From: Cryptomeria japonica
Taxonomy: Eukaryota > Streptophyta > Pinopsida > Cupressales > Cupressaceae
Reading direction: 5' to 3'
DNA: 64,000 nucleotides
Assembly (NCBI RefSeq): GCF_030272615.1
Contig: NC_081412.1
Coordinates: forward strand, 475,361,657-475,425,656
The notes below the pieces were generated by a model that saw nothing but the letters and a program-made list of their open reading frames with translations, did not search any database and was not told the DNA's origin. The stretch's first letter is position 1. Every line of letters begins with the position of its first letter. Made by a program: the position numbers and the translations under genes. Of this stretch, positions 11,190 through 24,200 are shown one piece after another.

Positions 11190-13574
11190 TTAGGGGGAAC
11201 CAATAGACACCATATCCGCTAAGGACACAATATGGTGTCCTAAGGGGTCAGATGGTGTCACAAGGGGTCATGTAGTGTCCTAATGGGTCATATGGTGTCC
11301 TAAGGGGTCATATGGTGTCCTAAGGGGTCATAGGATACCATATGACCCCTAATGACACCATATGACCTGCAATGACACCATATGATGTTGAGGGGTCATA
11401 TTGTGTCACAAGGGGTAATGTTGTGTAATAGGATGTTAAAAGGGGTCATATAGTGTCTTAAGTGGTTATAGAACACCATATGACCCCTTAGGATACCATA
11501 TGACCACTAAGGACACCATATGGTGTCCTAATGGGGTGTCACAAGGGATCATGTCATGTACTAGTATGTTAAAAAGGGTCATATAGTGTCATAGGCGGTC
11601 ACAGGACATCATATGACTCCTTAGGGTACCACATGACGCTTAATGACACCATATGACCCTTTAGGACACCATTGGTTTCCTAAGGGGTCATATTGTGTCA
11701 CAAGGGGTTATGTTGTGTACTAGGATGTTAAAAGGTGTCATATGGTGTCTTAAGGGGTCATAGAACACCATATGACCCTTTTGGACAACATATGACCCTA
11801 AGGACACCATATGGTATCCTAAGGGGTCATATAGTGTTACAAGGGGCCATATCATGTACTAGGATGTTAAAAGGGGTCCTATTGTGTCCTAAGGGGTCAT
11901 AAGACACCATATGACCCCTTAGGACACCATATGACCCCTAATGACACCATATGGTGTCGTAAGGGGTCATATTGTGTCACAAGGGGTCATGTCATGTACT
12001 AGGATGTTTAAAGGGGTCATATGGTGTCCTAAGGGATCATAGGACACCATATGATGCCTAAGGACACCATATGGTGTCCTAAGGGGTCATATGGTGTCAC
12101 AAGGGGTCATGTCGTGTACTAGGATGTTAAAAGGTGTCATATGGTGTCCTAAGGGGTCATATGGTGTCATTAGGGGTCATATAATGTCCTAAGGGCCCAC
12201 ACATGTGTTAGAAGAACATATGACCCTTTAGGACACCATATGACCCCTTAGGACACCATATGACCCATTAGGACATCATATTGTTCTAAGGGGTCTTATG
12301 GTGTCATAAGGGGTCATGTCATATACTAGGATGTTAAAAGGGGCCATATGGTGTCCTAAGGAGTCATACGGTATAGTTAGGGGTCATATTAGGTCCTAAG
12401 GGCCCACACATGTGTTAGAACACCATATGACCCCTTAGGACACCATACGATCCCTTAGGACACCATATCACCCCTTAGGACACCATACAATCCCTTAGGA
12501 CACCAAATGACCCATTAAAACATCATATTGTGCTAAGGGTCTTATGGTGTCATAAGGGGTCATCTCATGTACCAGGATGTTAAAAGGGGTCATATGGTGT
12601 CTTAAGGGGTCATATGGTGTTGTTAGAGGTTATATGATGTCCTAAGGGCCCACGCATGTGTTAGAACAACATATAACCCCTTAGGACACCATATGACCCT
12701 TAAGACACCATATGATCCATTTGGACATCATATTGTCCTAAGGGGTCATGTAATGTACAAAGATGTTAAAAGGGGTCATATGGTGTCCTAAAGGGTCATA
12801 CAGTGTCTTTAGGGGTCATATGGGGTCCTAAGGGCCCACACATGTGCTAGAACACCATATGACCCCTTAGGACATCATTGTCATAAGGAGTCATGTGGTG
12901 TCATAAGGGGTCATGTCATGTATTAGGATGTTAAAAGGGGCCATAGGTGTTCTAAGGGGTCATATGGTGTCGTTAGTGGTCATATGATGTCCTTAAGGGC
13001 CCACACATGTGTTAGAAGAACATATAACCCCTTAGGACATCATATAACCCATTTGGACATCATATTGTCCCAAGGGGCCATGTCATGTACTAGGATGCTA
13101 AAAGGGGTCGTATGGTGTACTAAGGGGTCATATGGTGTTGTTAGGGGTCATATGGGGTCCTAAGGACCAACACATGTGTTAGAACATATGAGCCCTTAGG
13201 ACACCATACAACCCCTTAGGACACCATATGACCCATTTGGGCATCATATTGTCCTAACGGGTCATATGGTATCATAAGGGGTTATGTCGTGTACTAGAAT
13301 GTTAAAAGGGGTCATGCAGTCTTCTAAGGGGTCATATGGTCTAGTTAGGAGTCACATGATGTTCTAAGGGCCCACACATGTTAGAACACCATATGACCCC
13401 TTAAAACACCATATGACCCCTTACGACACCATATGCCCCATTAGGACATCATATTGTCTAAAGGGGCCATATAGTGTCATAAGGGGTCATACGGTGCCAT
13501 TAGGGGTCATATGATGTCCTAAGTTCCCACACATGTGTTAGAACAACATATGACCCCTTAGGACACCATATGAC
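11190..13574. repeat. Satellite-like array of ~20-bp units in both orientations
   Basis: About 2.4 kb is built almost wholly of variants of TATGGTGTCCTAAGGGGTCA and its complement TGACCCCTTAGGACACCATA, intermixed so that neighbouring units often face each other. Two longer words recur at irregular ~120-250-base intervals, giving a loose higher-order pattern: CTAGGATGTTAAAAGGGG (from ~11427) and GGGCCCACACATGTGTTAGAA (from ~12195). Copies are diverged. There is no ORF. The array resumes at 14360 after a 784-bp insertion. Confidence 0.85.
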
Positions 13575-13575
13575 A

Positions 13576-14359
13576 TGAAGCAGTCATCGACTAGGAGGGA
13601 CCTCAAAGAGATCAGTTGAGACTAGTTAGCAAGAGTAAACACAATGGAAACATAGGGAAATGATGGAGGAAATGCATAATAGATTGAATTATATCATGAA
13701 AAATGATTACAACAAACTAGTAACAACCAAGTTACAAAAACTGGTTCATAGGCCCGCTAAAACATGCTCAAAATAAAGAACAGGTCACAACTGGGACCTC
13801 AAATCTTAAGATCTATCTTTTATGCTTAGTCTTACTTCTTCATTACATTCTAATGCTCTATTACAATGATTTATATGATCCAAGGGGATCCGGTCAGCCC
13901 AAAAAGGGATCAAAACCCAAAGAACAAGACCTAGAGTGCAAAACCAACAAGGTCGGCCTCTGCCAAAGAAATTCCTCTAGAAAATCCAAGGTATGAAGCA
14001 TAGATCATGCGAAAAGGTTGGCCACATGATAAGGAACATTAGAATGAAAACACAGAGCTCTGCAAGCTATGGGAGGGATCTGGTAGATCACCAATGCAAA
14101 TAGGTCCAAGCAATCGGTAACAAAAAACTGTCTCGAAAACTGGTAGTGCTAACTTTTCAGAAAATGATCCAAATTCTCCATGGTTTGAAAATAAGGAAGA
14201 TGATCAGGTCTACAAGCAAAATCCAACTCCATAGGGCCTAGTGAGCCAAATCCGGGACACATAGAAAGAAATGCTAAAACTGCAAACAAAAAGCAAAACA
14301 AAAAGGAAATATTTTTGGTTGATGCAAGATTTCTATGAACCAAGGATGCTCCTGTATCA
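13576..14359. mobile_element. Probable solo LTR (784 bp) inserted in the satellite array
   Basis: This block is unrelated to the array and interrupts it cleanly. It begins TGAAGCAG and ends CTCCTGTATCA, i.e. TG...CA. It is flanked by TGACA on the left and TGACC on the right, a near-perfect 5-bp target-site duplication of the array sequence ATATGACCC. No coding capacity is seen. The boundaries come directly from the sequence; the LTR family is not identified. Confidence 0.65.
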
Positions 14360-14511
14360 TGACCCATTTGGACATCATATTTTCCTAAGGGGTCATATCC
14401 TGTCATAAGGGATCATGTCATGTACTAGGATGTTAAAAGGAGTCATATGGTGTCCTGAGGGCCCACACATGTGTTAGAACACAATATGAGTCCTTATGAC
14501 ACCATATGAGC

Positions 14512-14513
<2 letters not shown>
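14360..14513. repeat. Satellite-like array, continuation
   Basis: The array continues with the same words (TTGGACATCATATT, CTAGGATGTTAAAAGG, GGGCCC-like CACACATGTGTTAGAAC) to the start of the CT tract. Confidence 0.8.
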
Positions 14514-14582
<69 letters not shown>

Positions 14583-14650
14583 CCTTTCCCCTTCCCCCCC
14601 TCTATCTCCCTTTCCCCTTCCCCCCCATCTCTCTCTCTCACACAGTATTC
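14514..14650. repeat. (CT)n microsatellite and C-rich tail
   Basis: 14514-14578 is an almost perfect CT dinucleotide run. It is followed by CT/CCCC-rich sequence to ~14650. The serine/leucine-rich open frames over it are artefacts of the repeat. Confidence 0.95.
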
Positions 14651-15590
14651 CTCTCACTATATCCCTCCAGTATCTCTATCACTTTGCCTATATGTAAACA
14701 AATCAGATATTGAATATTAATTTGATATCCAAAATTTGTTTCCATTAGGGTGCCAAGGGAAATTTTTGGGTAGCATAGAAAAAAAATGTATAAATATCGA
14801 TATCTGATATGTGGACCACACAAAATAGGTTTGTGGGTGATTTTGTGCATTCCAACGACTGTCGATTGGTTCACTCTTAGTGATGGTACGTATTTATTGG
14901 GGTTATAAATATCTAGCTGCTTTTGAGTTTTCTTTTCAAGTACTGTAAAAATATGTCTTTCCCAAAATGATTTAAAAAACCCACTTGATAATCAAAATTA
15001 ATGAGCGATGTGACATAATCTATGTACTAAGTCCCTCACTTTGTCAATGTGATTAAATTTTATAAATTTTTAGACGCTATGTCAAGTGATACATATGAAT
15101 ATATTATCATTCAGAAATGACAATATCTGCCATCATCTTCAACTGGCGGCGTTATCTTTTTAGCATGCCTGTGAAAATTAATTGCAATGGTACACAAATT
15201 ATTATTTTGTTCACCTCGATTTTGAGGGCTATCAATTATCAATTGAGAAAATAAATTCCTTCAATCTAAAAATTCTTTATTATATTCCCGTTTGTATGTA
15301 ATCCAAGATATAATATAATATATATGTTATTAATATAATATTTTATTAATATCGGATATCCAATTTGGTTGGGTTTTTGCCATGGCTAGATGTATTGACA
15401 TCCAAGCCAAGCAAAAAGTCAACAAGGATTTTTTGCATTTTTAGGCGAGTGGAGAAGGCAATTTTTTTTCATATCTCCACTTTTTGGCCCCTCATGGTCC
15501 TACACATACCCACCAAATCCCTTGAAAAGGACAAGGGTAAATATTTTTAAAGATATTATATGGTGTATGGCTTGTCCAATACCATATTCA
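14651..15590. other. AT-rich spacer, nothing recognised
   Basis: No convincing reading frame or repeat copy was found. It may include the decayed LTR and leader of the plus-strand Ty3 element that follows, but no PBS was identified. Confidence 0.4.
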
Positions 15591-15599
15591 CCATCACAA

Positions 15600-16740
15600 T
15601 GTCTGGTGGCTCAATCAACTCAAGAACTTGACATGTCATATGGTGGCCATAATGATGATCCATTTGAATTAGATCACACTATTAATATGTTGTTAGTGAA
15701 ACCTCATAGGATAAGAGATGAATATGCTTCTTTAGAGGATGATGGTACCAAGGTTGATCTTTATTGTCAAAGATATATGAACCAAGTATATCACCAACAA
15801 GTCTTTTCAGACACTGAGGATGACTTGAAGTCATAAATGCATATGTGAATGTTGTTATTTTTTAGAATAAGAAAGTTAATCTAAGGAGATAGTCAAAAGA
15901 ACAAATCACATCTTTCACAATTGCTACCATTTCCTAGGAAATAAGCAACTATAATTTGAGAAATAGAACTGTTAATCCTTATCAGGGTAAAAATTGGTAG
16001 TTTATTTATAAAGGAAACACAAAATGTTGCTAAGGCTCTTGAGATTATCAAGAAGACAAGAGAAAAGGTTGAAGTTCCCAAAGTGTAGAAAGTTCAGTTT
16101 GATGTATTGAAGGACACTTAAAAGGTTGTTAAAATGGAGAAGGAAGCTTGTGAAAGCTTTCTACCTCCACTAAGAAAGAAAAAATGTCCAACATTGAGGT
16201 GATTAAATTCAATTCTTCCTTGTATCCCAATTGTGCCTACTTTTTACATTATTTAAACCTTGTCTAAAATCAAGGTGTTTGTTCCTTTGCTGAAAATTAG
16301 GAAGACAATAGAGCATATGAACAATGCTATATCACTAACTCCAAATATCTTGAAGAGATCTATAGAGGGTAAAAAGAGTGGTAGTATATCTGGTAAGACT
16401 ACTAAGCAAGTCAATGTAATAAAAAATAAGGTAATGAAAACACCTGAAGTTTATTTAGAAACTACACTCATGAAATGCCCTTCCCGAATATATCCATTCT
16501 ATGTCACTTTATTCATCAACAACATATTACTAATAAATTGTATGATGGACTTAGGACTTGTAGTCAATCTCGTGCCATTAAGGAGTCATGAAAGAATTAG
16601 GTATATGGGTAGACATTGCAGATGGTAAATGCTATGCTATGGATAATAGAGTAGTTCCTATCATTAGCATTGTGAAGAATGTTGATCTTAAATTGGCATT
16701 TCCTTCAGGGATTATATAAGATGGGCATTACCATCATTGA
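15600..16740 (+). pseudogene. Ty3 element B: gag-protease region
   Basis: 15590-15836 reads VAQSTQELDMSYGG.DDPFELDHTINMLL, with no recognised domain. 16260-16628 contains the protease: LMKCPSRIYPFYVTLFINN, then ILLINCMMDLGLVVNLVPL. This corresponds to the family's C-x-x-D-S-G-A-x-x-N-x-x-P, but DSGA is changed to DLGL, so catalysis would be lost. A frame break follows. Confidence 0.6.
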
Positions 16741-17019
16741 TATTTGACTAGAATATGGAATACTTTTATCCAAATAGTGGACTTCAATAGTTTTTGGGAA
16801 TGTGCACTAGACCTATCATATGACACCATTCCAATAAATTGGAAGGAGGTCAAATACAATAGAGAACCTAGATCACCAAAAGTTGTTGAAGATATAAACC
16901 CCAATGAGTTGATTTGCTTTTGTGACATGGACATGGATAACTTTGGGTTTAACCTGCACAACCCATACTAATAAGTACTGATCCTAGTAGTACTGAGGTA
17001 CAAAATGTTTAAGATGGGG

Positions 17020-17500
17020 TGTAACAAATGTACTTTTATGGTGTAGGTTCTAAGAAAGGATCAGGAGCCAATGTCCTTTTTATTGCACCTAATGAAATAA
17101 CTTATAAATATTTATTTTTTATTGAATTTTGAGTGTTCTAACAATATAGATGAGTAGGAGGCATTATTTCTCGACCTTAATTTGACTATGAAACATGGTA
17201 TCAGGTTGTCAAGAGTTTTTGGCGATTCAAAATTAATTATTTCACGAGTCAGAATAAAATACTCCTTAAAGCACAAGAGATTAATGAAGTATAAGTTGTA
17301 GTGGGATACTTTGGAAATGTTTGATTATTTCTTCATAGAAGAATTGGAGAGGTCAAAGAATGTAATGACCAAAATTTTAGCCAACATTTTTTTGAGAAGT
17401 AATGGTATTACATTGATAGGGATATCCAAGGTGGAAATCAAGACAAGGCCTCTGTATTAGAGAATAGTTGTAGTTAGCAAGTATTCAATGATGATGTTGA
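17020..17500 (+). pseudogene. Ty3 element B: additional RNase H domain
   Basis: The plus-strand frame reads YGVGSKKGSGANVLFIAPNE, then NNIDE.EALFLDLNLTMKHGIRL, then SRVFGDSKLIISRV. These are the three blocks of an RNase HI fold (first Asp region degraded, Glu helix, GDS with the second Asp). It precedes RT, as in element A. Two or more stops interrupt it. Confidence 0.7.
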
Positions 17501-17564
17501 TTTGTTGAGATTCCTCTAATACATAGATGTGTACCATACATAAGAGATTGAATTCAATGATTTT

Positions 17565-19140
17565 GTGGAATTTTTGGATGGTAAAGAGACTGTATTTGGG
17601 AATGAAGTAATTCAGTTAAAGGCCAACAAAATTCCCAAAGGACTAGTTTCTCTCGAAATTTTTTTTGATAATAATAATAATAATATCTTATTGAAACCCA
17701 CACCAATTCATAAAGAGAATATAAAGGATGTTAACCTAGAGACTGAGGCTTCCTCTGAATAGGTTTATATTAGAAAGAATATTAGTCCTAAAATTAGAAC
17801 AATTCTTATAACCTTGTTAAGGGAATATAAGCATGTATTTTATTGGTCTTATGATGAATTGAAAGCCTATAGAGAGGATTTGTTCTAGCATGAAATCCCT
17901 CTAACAAAATGCCAAGCCCTTTAGGTAGAACCGAATATCAATTAACCCAACATTAGCACCCAATATGCAAGAAGAACTAATGAACTTAAGAGATGGTTGA
18001 ATCATTAAGCCGATTATACATTCCACAGGGGTCTCAAATTTGGTGCCTAAAAGGAAGAAGAATGTAGATATAAGGCTATGTGTATATTTAAAAAATATTA
18101 ACATAGCTTTATTAATAGATAATTAGCCACTACCTAACATGGAAGCAATCTTACAAAAGTTACAAGGTGTGAATTGTTATTTATGATAAATGGCTCCTTT
18201 GGGTACAACCAAGTGAAGTTTAAATAATTAGAGAAATATAAGACAGTCTTCAGTACTCCATTAGGGAAATATGTATATATTAGGGTTCTATTTGGATTAA
18301 CCAATGCTAGAGAAACATTTCAAAGAGCCATGTATGTTGCTTGCTCTAGTTAAATTGATATTATTATGGTTGTTATTAAGATGATTTATTTGTTTCTCAA
18401 AGAAAGTTGAAGATAATTGTATGCATCTTGAAAAAAATCTTTACTAGGGCTCTAGAGTATGGGATATCCCTTAACCCTAAGAAATGCACATTTTGTATAA
18501 CAAAAGGCAAGCTTCTAGGCCATATTGTATCTAAGGATGGTATCAATATTGATCGCGAGGGGGTCACAACTATTAAAAAAATTCTCATCCCTTAGATAGT
18601 TAAAGCAATAATTTTTTGCCAAATCAACTTTGGGAGAAGATTCATTTTAAATTTTGTAGAGATTGTTAAGGCAATTTCAAAGATGTTGAAGAAAAATGCA
18701 AAAATCATGTGGGATGATAATGCAATTGATATTTTTTAGAAATAAAGAGAGAAATCAAAGAATCTCTAGTGCTAAAATCACCTAATTTCAATAAGCCTTC
18801 TCAAGTGTTTCATGTACTTTATTTCATATTGTTGCAATAGTGGTATTGTAGAAAAATAATGAGGGTTTTAATAAACCCATAGAATTCTTTGGTAAGTCCT
18901 TGCAAGCTATAGAGTTGAAATATGGTATTGTAGAAAATTTGACCTATGCTTAAATAGTCAATGTTGTGAAGAGCTTTAGACCCTATCTTGTGGGAGAAAA
19001 GGTAATAGCATATGTACCAAACAAAACTATTAAGACATCTTTGTTCAACTAGAAGTTATTGGCTAAAGATGTGGATGGATCAACAAGATCCAAAAAGTTT
19101 AACATTGATATTCAAACCATTAAGTTGGTAAGGGGATAAG
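17565..19140 (+). pseudogene. Ty3 element B: pre-RT linker, RT and RNase H
   Basis: Landmarks are LLREYKHVFYWSYDEL (pre-RT, ~17810), HEIPLTKCQ, then a degraded RT palm with TVFSTPLGKYVYIRVLFGLTNARETFQRAM (~18245-18335). The YxDD motif near 18375-18385 has a stop in its second position. LNPKKCTFCITKGKLLGHIVSKDGI follows at 18470-18545, then the RNase H side (FNKPIEFFGKSLQAIELKYG..., ~18865-18930) and the FNIDIQTIKLVRG connection at ~19100. Several frameshifts. Confidence 0.7.
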
Positions 19141-19199
19141 GACTTGTTAAGTTAATGGCAGAGACAACTCTTGAGGCCACTCAAGTGAACATGATTGAA

Positions 19200-20540
19200 A
19201 AAGAATTTGGTGAAGTTTTTAGTTTACAAATATTTTCATGGTATGCCAATATTGAACATTACTTAAGACACTTTTAAGTTGTTTAGAAGGCTTTATTGAC
19301 AATAAAAAAGGACATTGAAATTACAAGCTCTCAAGTATGTGTTTGTAAATGGATATTTTTATTGGAAGAATAGTGGTGGTGTTCTATTATTTTTCCTAGA
19401 TGAGTATAAAGCTAAGAAAGTATTCAACGAAATGCTTGAAGGAGTGTGGAGCCCCTTTCACAACCAAAACAACTGCTCACAAAGTTCTTACTATAGGTTA
19501 TAATTGGCCTACCCTTTTTGCTAATGGTTATAAAATGGTAAACAATGGTCATAAAATGGTAAAAAAGCATGAGGCATGCCAAAAGTTCTCTAGAAAGCTA
19601 AAACATTGAGGTGCCTTTCATCTTAGACATATTTAGAGTGAAGGCCCTTTTCATTAATGGGGCATAGACTTTATTGGAGAAATCAATGAGAATTCTACTG
19701 GGAGATATAAGTGGATTCTAGTCGCCTCTAACTACTTTAGAAAATGGATTGAAGTTATTTCCACAAGGAAGGCTATAAGAAAAGTAGTCATTGATTTCAT
19801 TATGGACAATATTATTACCAAGTTTGAGTATCGGTGAGATTGATCATGGATAATGTTATACATGCTTTAGGCCTAAAGAGTTCATTTATTTTTTCAACTC
19901 ATATGGTATTGATGTGTCAAATTCTTCACCATATCACTCATAAGGGAATGGACAAGCTGGGACTAGTAACAAGAGTCTTAAAAAGATCATTAGGAGGATG
20001 TTATGTTATAATAAGAAAGCTTGGGATTCAAAGTTGATACTTGCACTATGGGCTAATATAGCCACTATTGAAAAGGCTGACCTACTTGCAAAGTGCCATT
20101 TCAGTTAGTCTATGGAGTTGATGCCACATTACTAGTAAATAACTTGTTGCCTGTGTACAAGTTCATTCAAGAGAATCATTAAGAAATTTATGATCCTATT
20201 GATGATAGAATCAATCAACTAACTAAATTAGATGAGATCAGAAGAGATGCATAGAAGAATAATATCAAGTTGCAATAACAAGCCAAGATTTTGTTTGATA
20301 AAAGATATTCTAATAAACTTTTTGGGGTAGATGACTTGGTCATTATGTGGAATGCCAAGACACAAGGCAAGAGAAAAAATGGAAATTTTGAAGCCCTTTC
20401 ATTAGGCCCTTACCTAATTATAGAGCTACATGGGCAAGATTCATAATTCCCATGAAATTTGAATGGTGCATGGACAAATCTTACAGAAATTATTTGCTGG
20501 ATCCAAATCCATGCACATTTGTACATATGTATATTAAGGT
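19200..20540 (+). pseudogene. Ty3 element B: integrase
   Basis: The zinc-finger region is degraded (VFNEMLEGVWSPFHNQ at ~19415-19475). The core reads WGIDFIGEINENSTGRYKWILVASNYFRKWIEV (~19660-19760). Its C-terminal part has LFDKRYSNKLFGVDDLVIMWNAKTQGKRKNGNFEALSLGPYLIIE (~20290-20430), the usual GPY-like tail of Ty3 integrases. The frame fades out near 20540 with YRNYLLDPNPCTF. There are multiple stops. Confidence 0.65.
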
Positions 20541-20650
20541 CTAGTCTTGTATGTATAGTTTCCTTTTCTACTTTCTTGTTTGGGTTGTTTTGTTTGTTTT
20601 TATCTAGTCTAGCCCCAAAAGATTTAAATCATCATGTTGATCTTGCTATC

Positions 20651-20975
20651 TGAAAAAGTTGAGAAAGTACAACTTCTAAGATTCTAAGAGCATCTACAAG
20701 CAAAATACCCATCACAAGAGAAGATTGGAGACAAAACACAAAAAAGGCTCTGAAGAAAAGATTATCTTTTCAGAGAGGGAATTGAAAAAGAAAAGTTACA
20801 ATACAATCCTTATGACAGGAGACTAGAAACCCTAAAGGGATAAATAGTATTTAATAATTAGAATAACTATTAAATACCTACAATATTATTAAATGCCTAA
20901 GTTTAGCTTAAGCGAAGAGTATACTAGACTAATAATTAAATAAATATTTATTAGCTAATACAAGATAACTCTAAC
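20651..20975 (-). repeat. 3' LTR of copia element 1
   Basis: Direct repeat of 26099-26451. It contains the shared block from AAGAGATTGGAG through AGGGAATTGAAAAAG, AGTATTTAATAATTAG and TAGCTAATACAAGATAACTC. In transcription sense it begins GTTAGAG; the usual first T of TGTTAG is altered. Confidence 0.9.
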
Positions 20976-20976
20976 T

Positions 20977-20986
20977 CCCCACCTTA
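20977..20986 (-). promoter_or_regulatory. Polypurine tract of copia element 1
   Basis: AAGGTGGGGA on the antisense strand lies immediately before the 3' LTR. It is the expected plus-strand priming site. Confidence 0.75.
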
Positions 20987-21204
20987 AGATGAACTTAGGG
21001 AGTAGCTAAAAACACTAAATGTAGGAAAGCAAAATGCAACTACAAGAAGAAGGCAAATTTGGGTCCTGACAACAAGGCCTGATGAGGTACCCAATCGCAA
21101 CCAAATCTCTATGAAACGGAGAAATAGAGAAAACCACACCGGAAAAAACTCTACTCCAAATAGAGATGGGAAAAGTATGGAAAAAAGAACATGAAGGAAG
21201 GAAG

Positions 21205-24200
21205 GCCTCAATGAGACCCCCCAAGGACAACTTCCTTCACCCGAAGCATAGAGAGAAATTGAAGATAGCACAGAGATGCAAAAGGTTTAGTGAAGATGTA
21301 AGCAACCTGCTCCTCTATAGGAATGTACTCCAAGATGAGAAAGCCATCCTGAATCAACTGTCTGATGAAGTGCACGTGAAGCTCAATGTGTTTAGACCTC
21401 TGGTGCTCCAGTGGGTTATGGGAAAGGTGAATGGATCTGTGATTGTCACACCTAAGAATAGTGGTACTATCAGGAGGAAACCCAAACTCATTCATCAACT
21501 GTCGAAGTCATAAAACCTCTTGACTAGCTAACACCGCTGCTCGGTACTCAGCCTCTGTAGATGATAATGCAATAGCAGACTTCTTCTTGCAAGACCATGT
21601 GATAGGACTAAACCAAGGCAAAAAAAAAAGCCAAAAGTAGACTTCTGATCTTGAGCATCACTAGCCCAATCTGAGTCGGTGAAGCCAACAATGTGAGGGG
21701 ATCCTGAAGTATAGTGAATGCCAAACCGTGTAGTGCCCCAAATGTACCTCAAAATATGTTTGGCTACTTGCCAATGGCTCTCATGAGGATCATGGGAGAA
21801 CTGAGAGATAAGACCAAGCACAAAAGAAAGGTCCAGGCGGGTATGGGTCAGGTACAACAAATTGCCAACCAACTGCATATAAGGTAGAATCCACAAAAGG
21901 TGTAGGACAAGTGGTAGACAAAACAACACCTGACTGTAATGGTGTGGGAGTAGGCTTGCAAGTAAGCATGTCAAATCTATAAAGCATATAAAGAGCATAC
22001 TTCTACTGAAGTATGGAAATCCCATCAGAAGACTGAATAACCCATAGGCCCAAAAAATAGTGCAGATGGCCAAGATCTATCATCTCAAACTGCTCCATCA
22101 AGGCTCACTAAATATCTTGAATCAAGGAGGATGAGCTACCAGTGATGATAAGATCATCAACATAGAGCACAAGAATAACTATATCACCCCCCTGATGCTA
22201 AATGTAGATTGTAGGATTAGAATGACAACGTGTAAACAATGTGGAAAGCAAGGAGTCCATCTTCTCATACCAGACCCGAGGAGCCTGTTTGAGACCATAT
22301 AATGAATGTCGAAGTCTACAAACCAAAGAAGAATCTTGCACAAATCCTTGAGGCTTCTCCATATAGATCTCCTCACGAAGGTCTCCATGCAAGAAAGCAC
22401 TCTTCACATCCATCTGAAAAATGGTCCATCCTTGTGAAGCTACAAAAGAAAGTACAAAGTGAATAGAATTCATCTTGGTGACAGGAGCAAAGGTCTCAGA
22501 GTAATCAATAGCCTCCACCTAAGAAAACCCCTTCGCAACAAGACAAGCCTTATACTTATTAATAGAACCATCTATAGCATACTTGGTATGATACACCCAC
22601 TTACACCAAACCAACTTCCTACCCTTCAAAAGAGAACAAAGATTCCAAGTATGATTCTTCATCAAAGAAGAATACTCCTCATCCATGTCCCTATCCCACT
22701 TTGAGTGACATGTCACCTCTGAAAATTTCTGAGGATCATCCCAAATGGAATGACTTAGAAGACTAGAACTAGATGTCTGTGTAGGAGTATGATGAGTGTC
22801 AGTAGGGTCACCTGCCAGAGAACCAACAACATCAACTGTAAACCAAGCCCACTTGGGCAAAGGCTGAGCAGCAGGTGGTGGTGGTGGTGGTGGTGATGGT
22901 GGCAGTGAAGGTGGATCATCATCTACATCATCCTCAAGGAAGAAGGAATCCTCAAAATATGAAGAGAGAGGAGGAGGTAGTGAGGGAGAAGTTGTTGATG
23001 GAGACTCCATCTGAGGTAGGTTCTCATCAAACTAGACATCCCGCCTAAATAAGACCTCTCGAGAATCAGGATCAAACAACCTATACGCCTTAATATCCTC
23101 ACAGTAGCCAACAAAAATGAGTGGTCGGCTCTTCCACTCTATGACTTTCCTCTAAGCATTTGGAATAAATTCCCAAGCCTCACTACCAAAAACTCAGAAT
23201 GAAGAAACATCAGGCCTGACATGGGACCAAGCCTCCTCAGGAGTCAACTAGCGCAATACCTTATGAGGCATCCGATTATGAATATAAGTGGTACAATTAA
23301 CTACCTCAGCCCAAAAAACAGGCTTCATAGAATGTGACTGGAGCATATAATTGGCCATCTCCCTTAGTCTTCTGTTATTTCTCTCAGCAACACCATTCTG
23401 CTGAGGGGTGTGAGGAACTGATAACTGAGGCTGCAAACCATGCTTTGTGTAGAAATCTTTAAAAGCCTAATTCACATAGTCTCTCCCATTATCTATGCAT
23501 ATCCTCTTTATAGAAAGACCAAGTCACTTCTCTATAAATGTCTTAAAGACTCGAAATGAATCAAAGACACCAAACTTGTACTGAAGAAAGTACACCCATG
23601 TGCATCTAGAGAAGTCATCAATAAAAGTGAGGACATACTTGGACCCTAAAAAGGAGGGAGTTAGAAATGACATAAGATCACTGTGGATCAAATCCAAGGG
23701 TGCCTTAGCACGGGTGGCTCTGCCTGTAGGAAAATGATCACGGTGATGCTTTGCAAGTGCACAACCTCGACATACACCATGAGTATAGGATATCTGAGGG
23801 AGCCCAATAACAAGTGCCTGTGTCCTCATCTGCTATAATTATCTATAGTTGACATGCCCAAAATGCTCATACCACAGTCTACTCACACAATCTGCATGTG
23901 CTACAAGAGAAACACCTCAACCATCTGGACTCTCAAAGCCATCAAAACGATATAACCGAGAATCAAGATCAACATTACCAGTAGCCACAACCAAATCAGG
24001 ATCATGGAGCTCTTGAATAACTACATAATGTGGTGAGAACTCAATCATTTTACCAGAGCCATAATGACAAATCTGATAAACAGAGAGGAGGTTCGTGGAA
24101 ATATCATGAATCAAAAGAACATCCTGAAAACAACCACTTGTCAATGGAACAGAACCTGAACCTGAAACTGAAAGTTGTGCCGAGTCACCAACTACAATCT

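Larger units (their letters stand above)
15590..20540 (+). mobile_element. Ty3 retrotransposon B, plus strand, heavily decayed (PR-aRH-RT-RH-IN)
   Basis: Read in order on the plus strand: a gag/protease linker (15600-16250), protease (16440-16740), additional RNase H (17020-17500), pre-RT linker (17565-17900), RT (17900-18700), RNase H (to ~19140) and integrase (19200-20540). Order and motifs match Ty3 element A but sequence divergence and many stops show it is an older insertion. No LTR pair was recognised. The copia element at 20651 lies just after its integrase end. Confidence 0.7.

Noticed and set aside
11190-13574. The repeat array as a CRISPR array
   Set aside because: Units are diverged and contiguous, lack unique spacers and occur in both orientations; the context is a eukaryotic repeat region.
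14496-14720. Serine/leucine-rich open frames over the CT repeat
   Set aside because: They are a direct product of (CT)n translation; no start context, homology or promoter.
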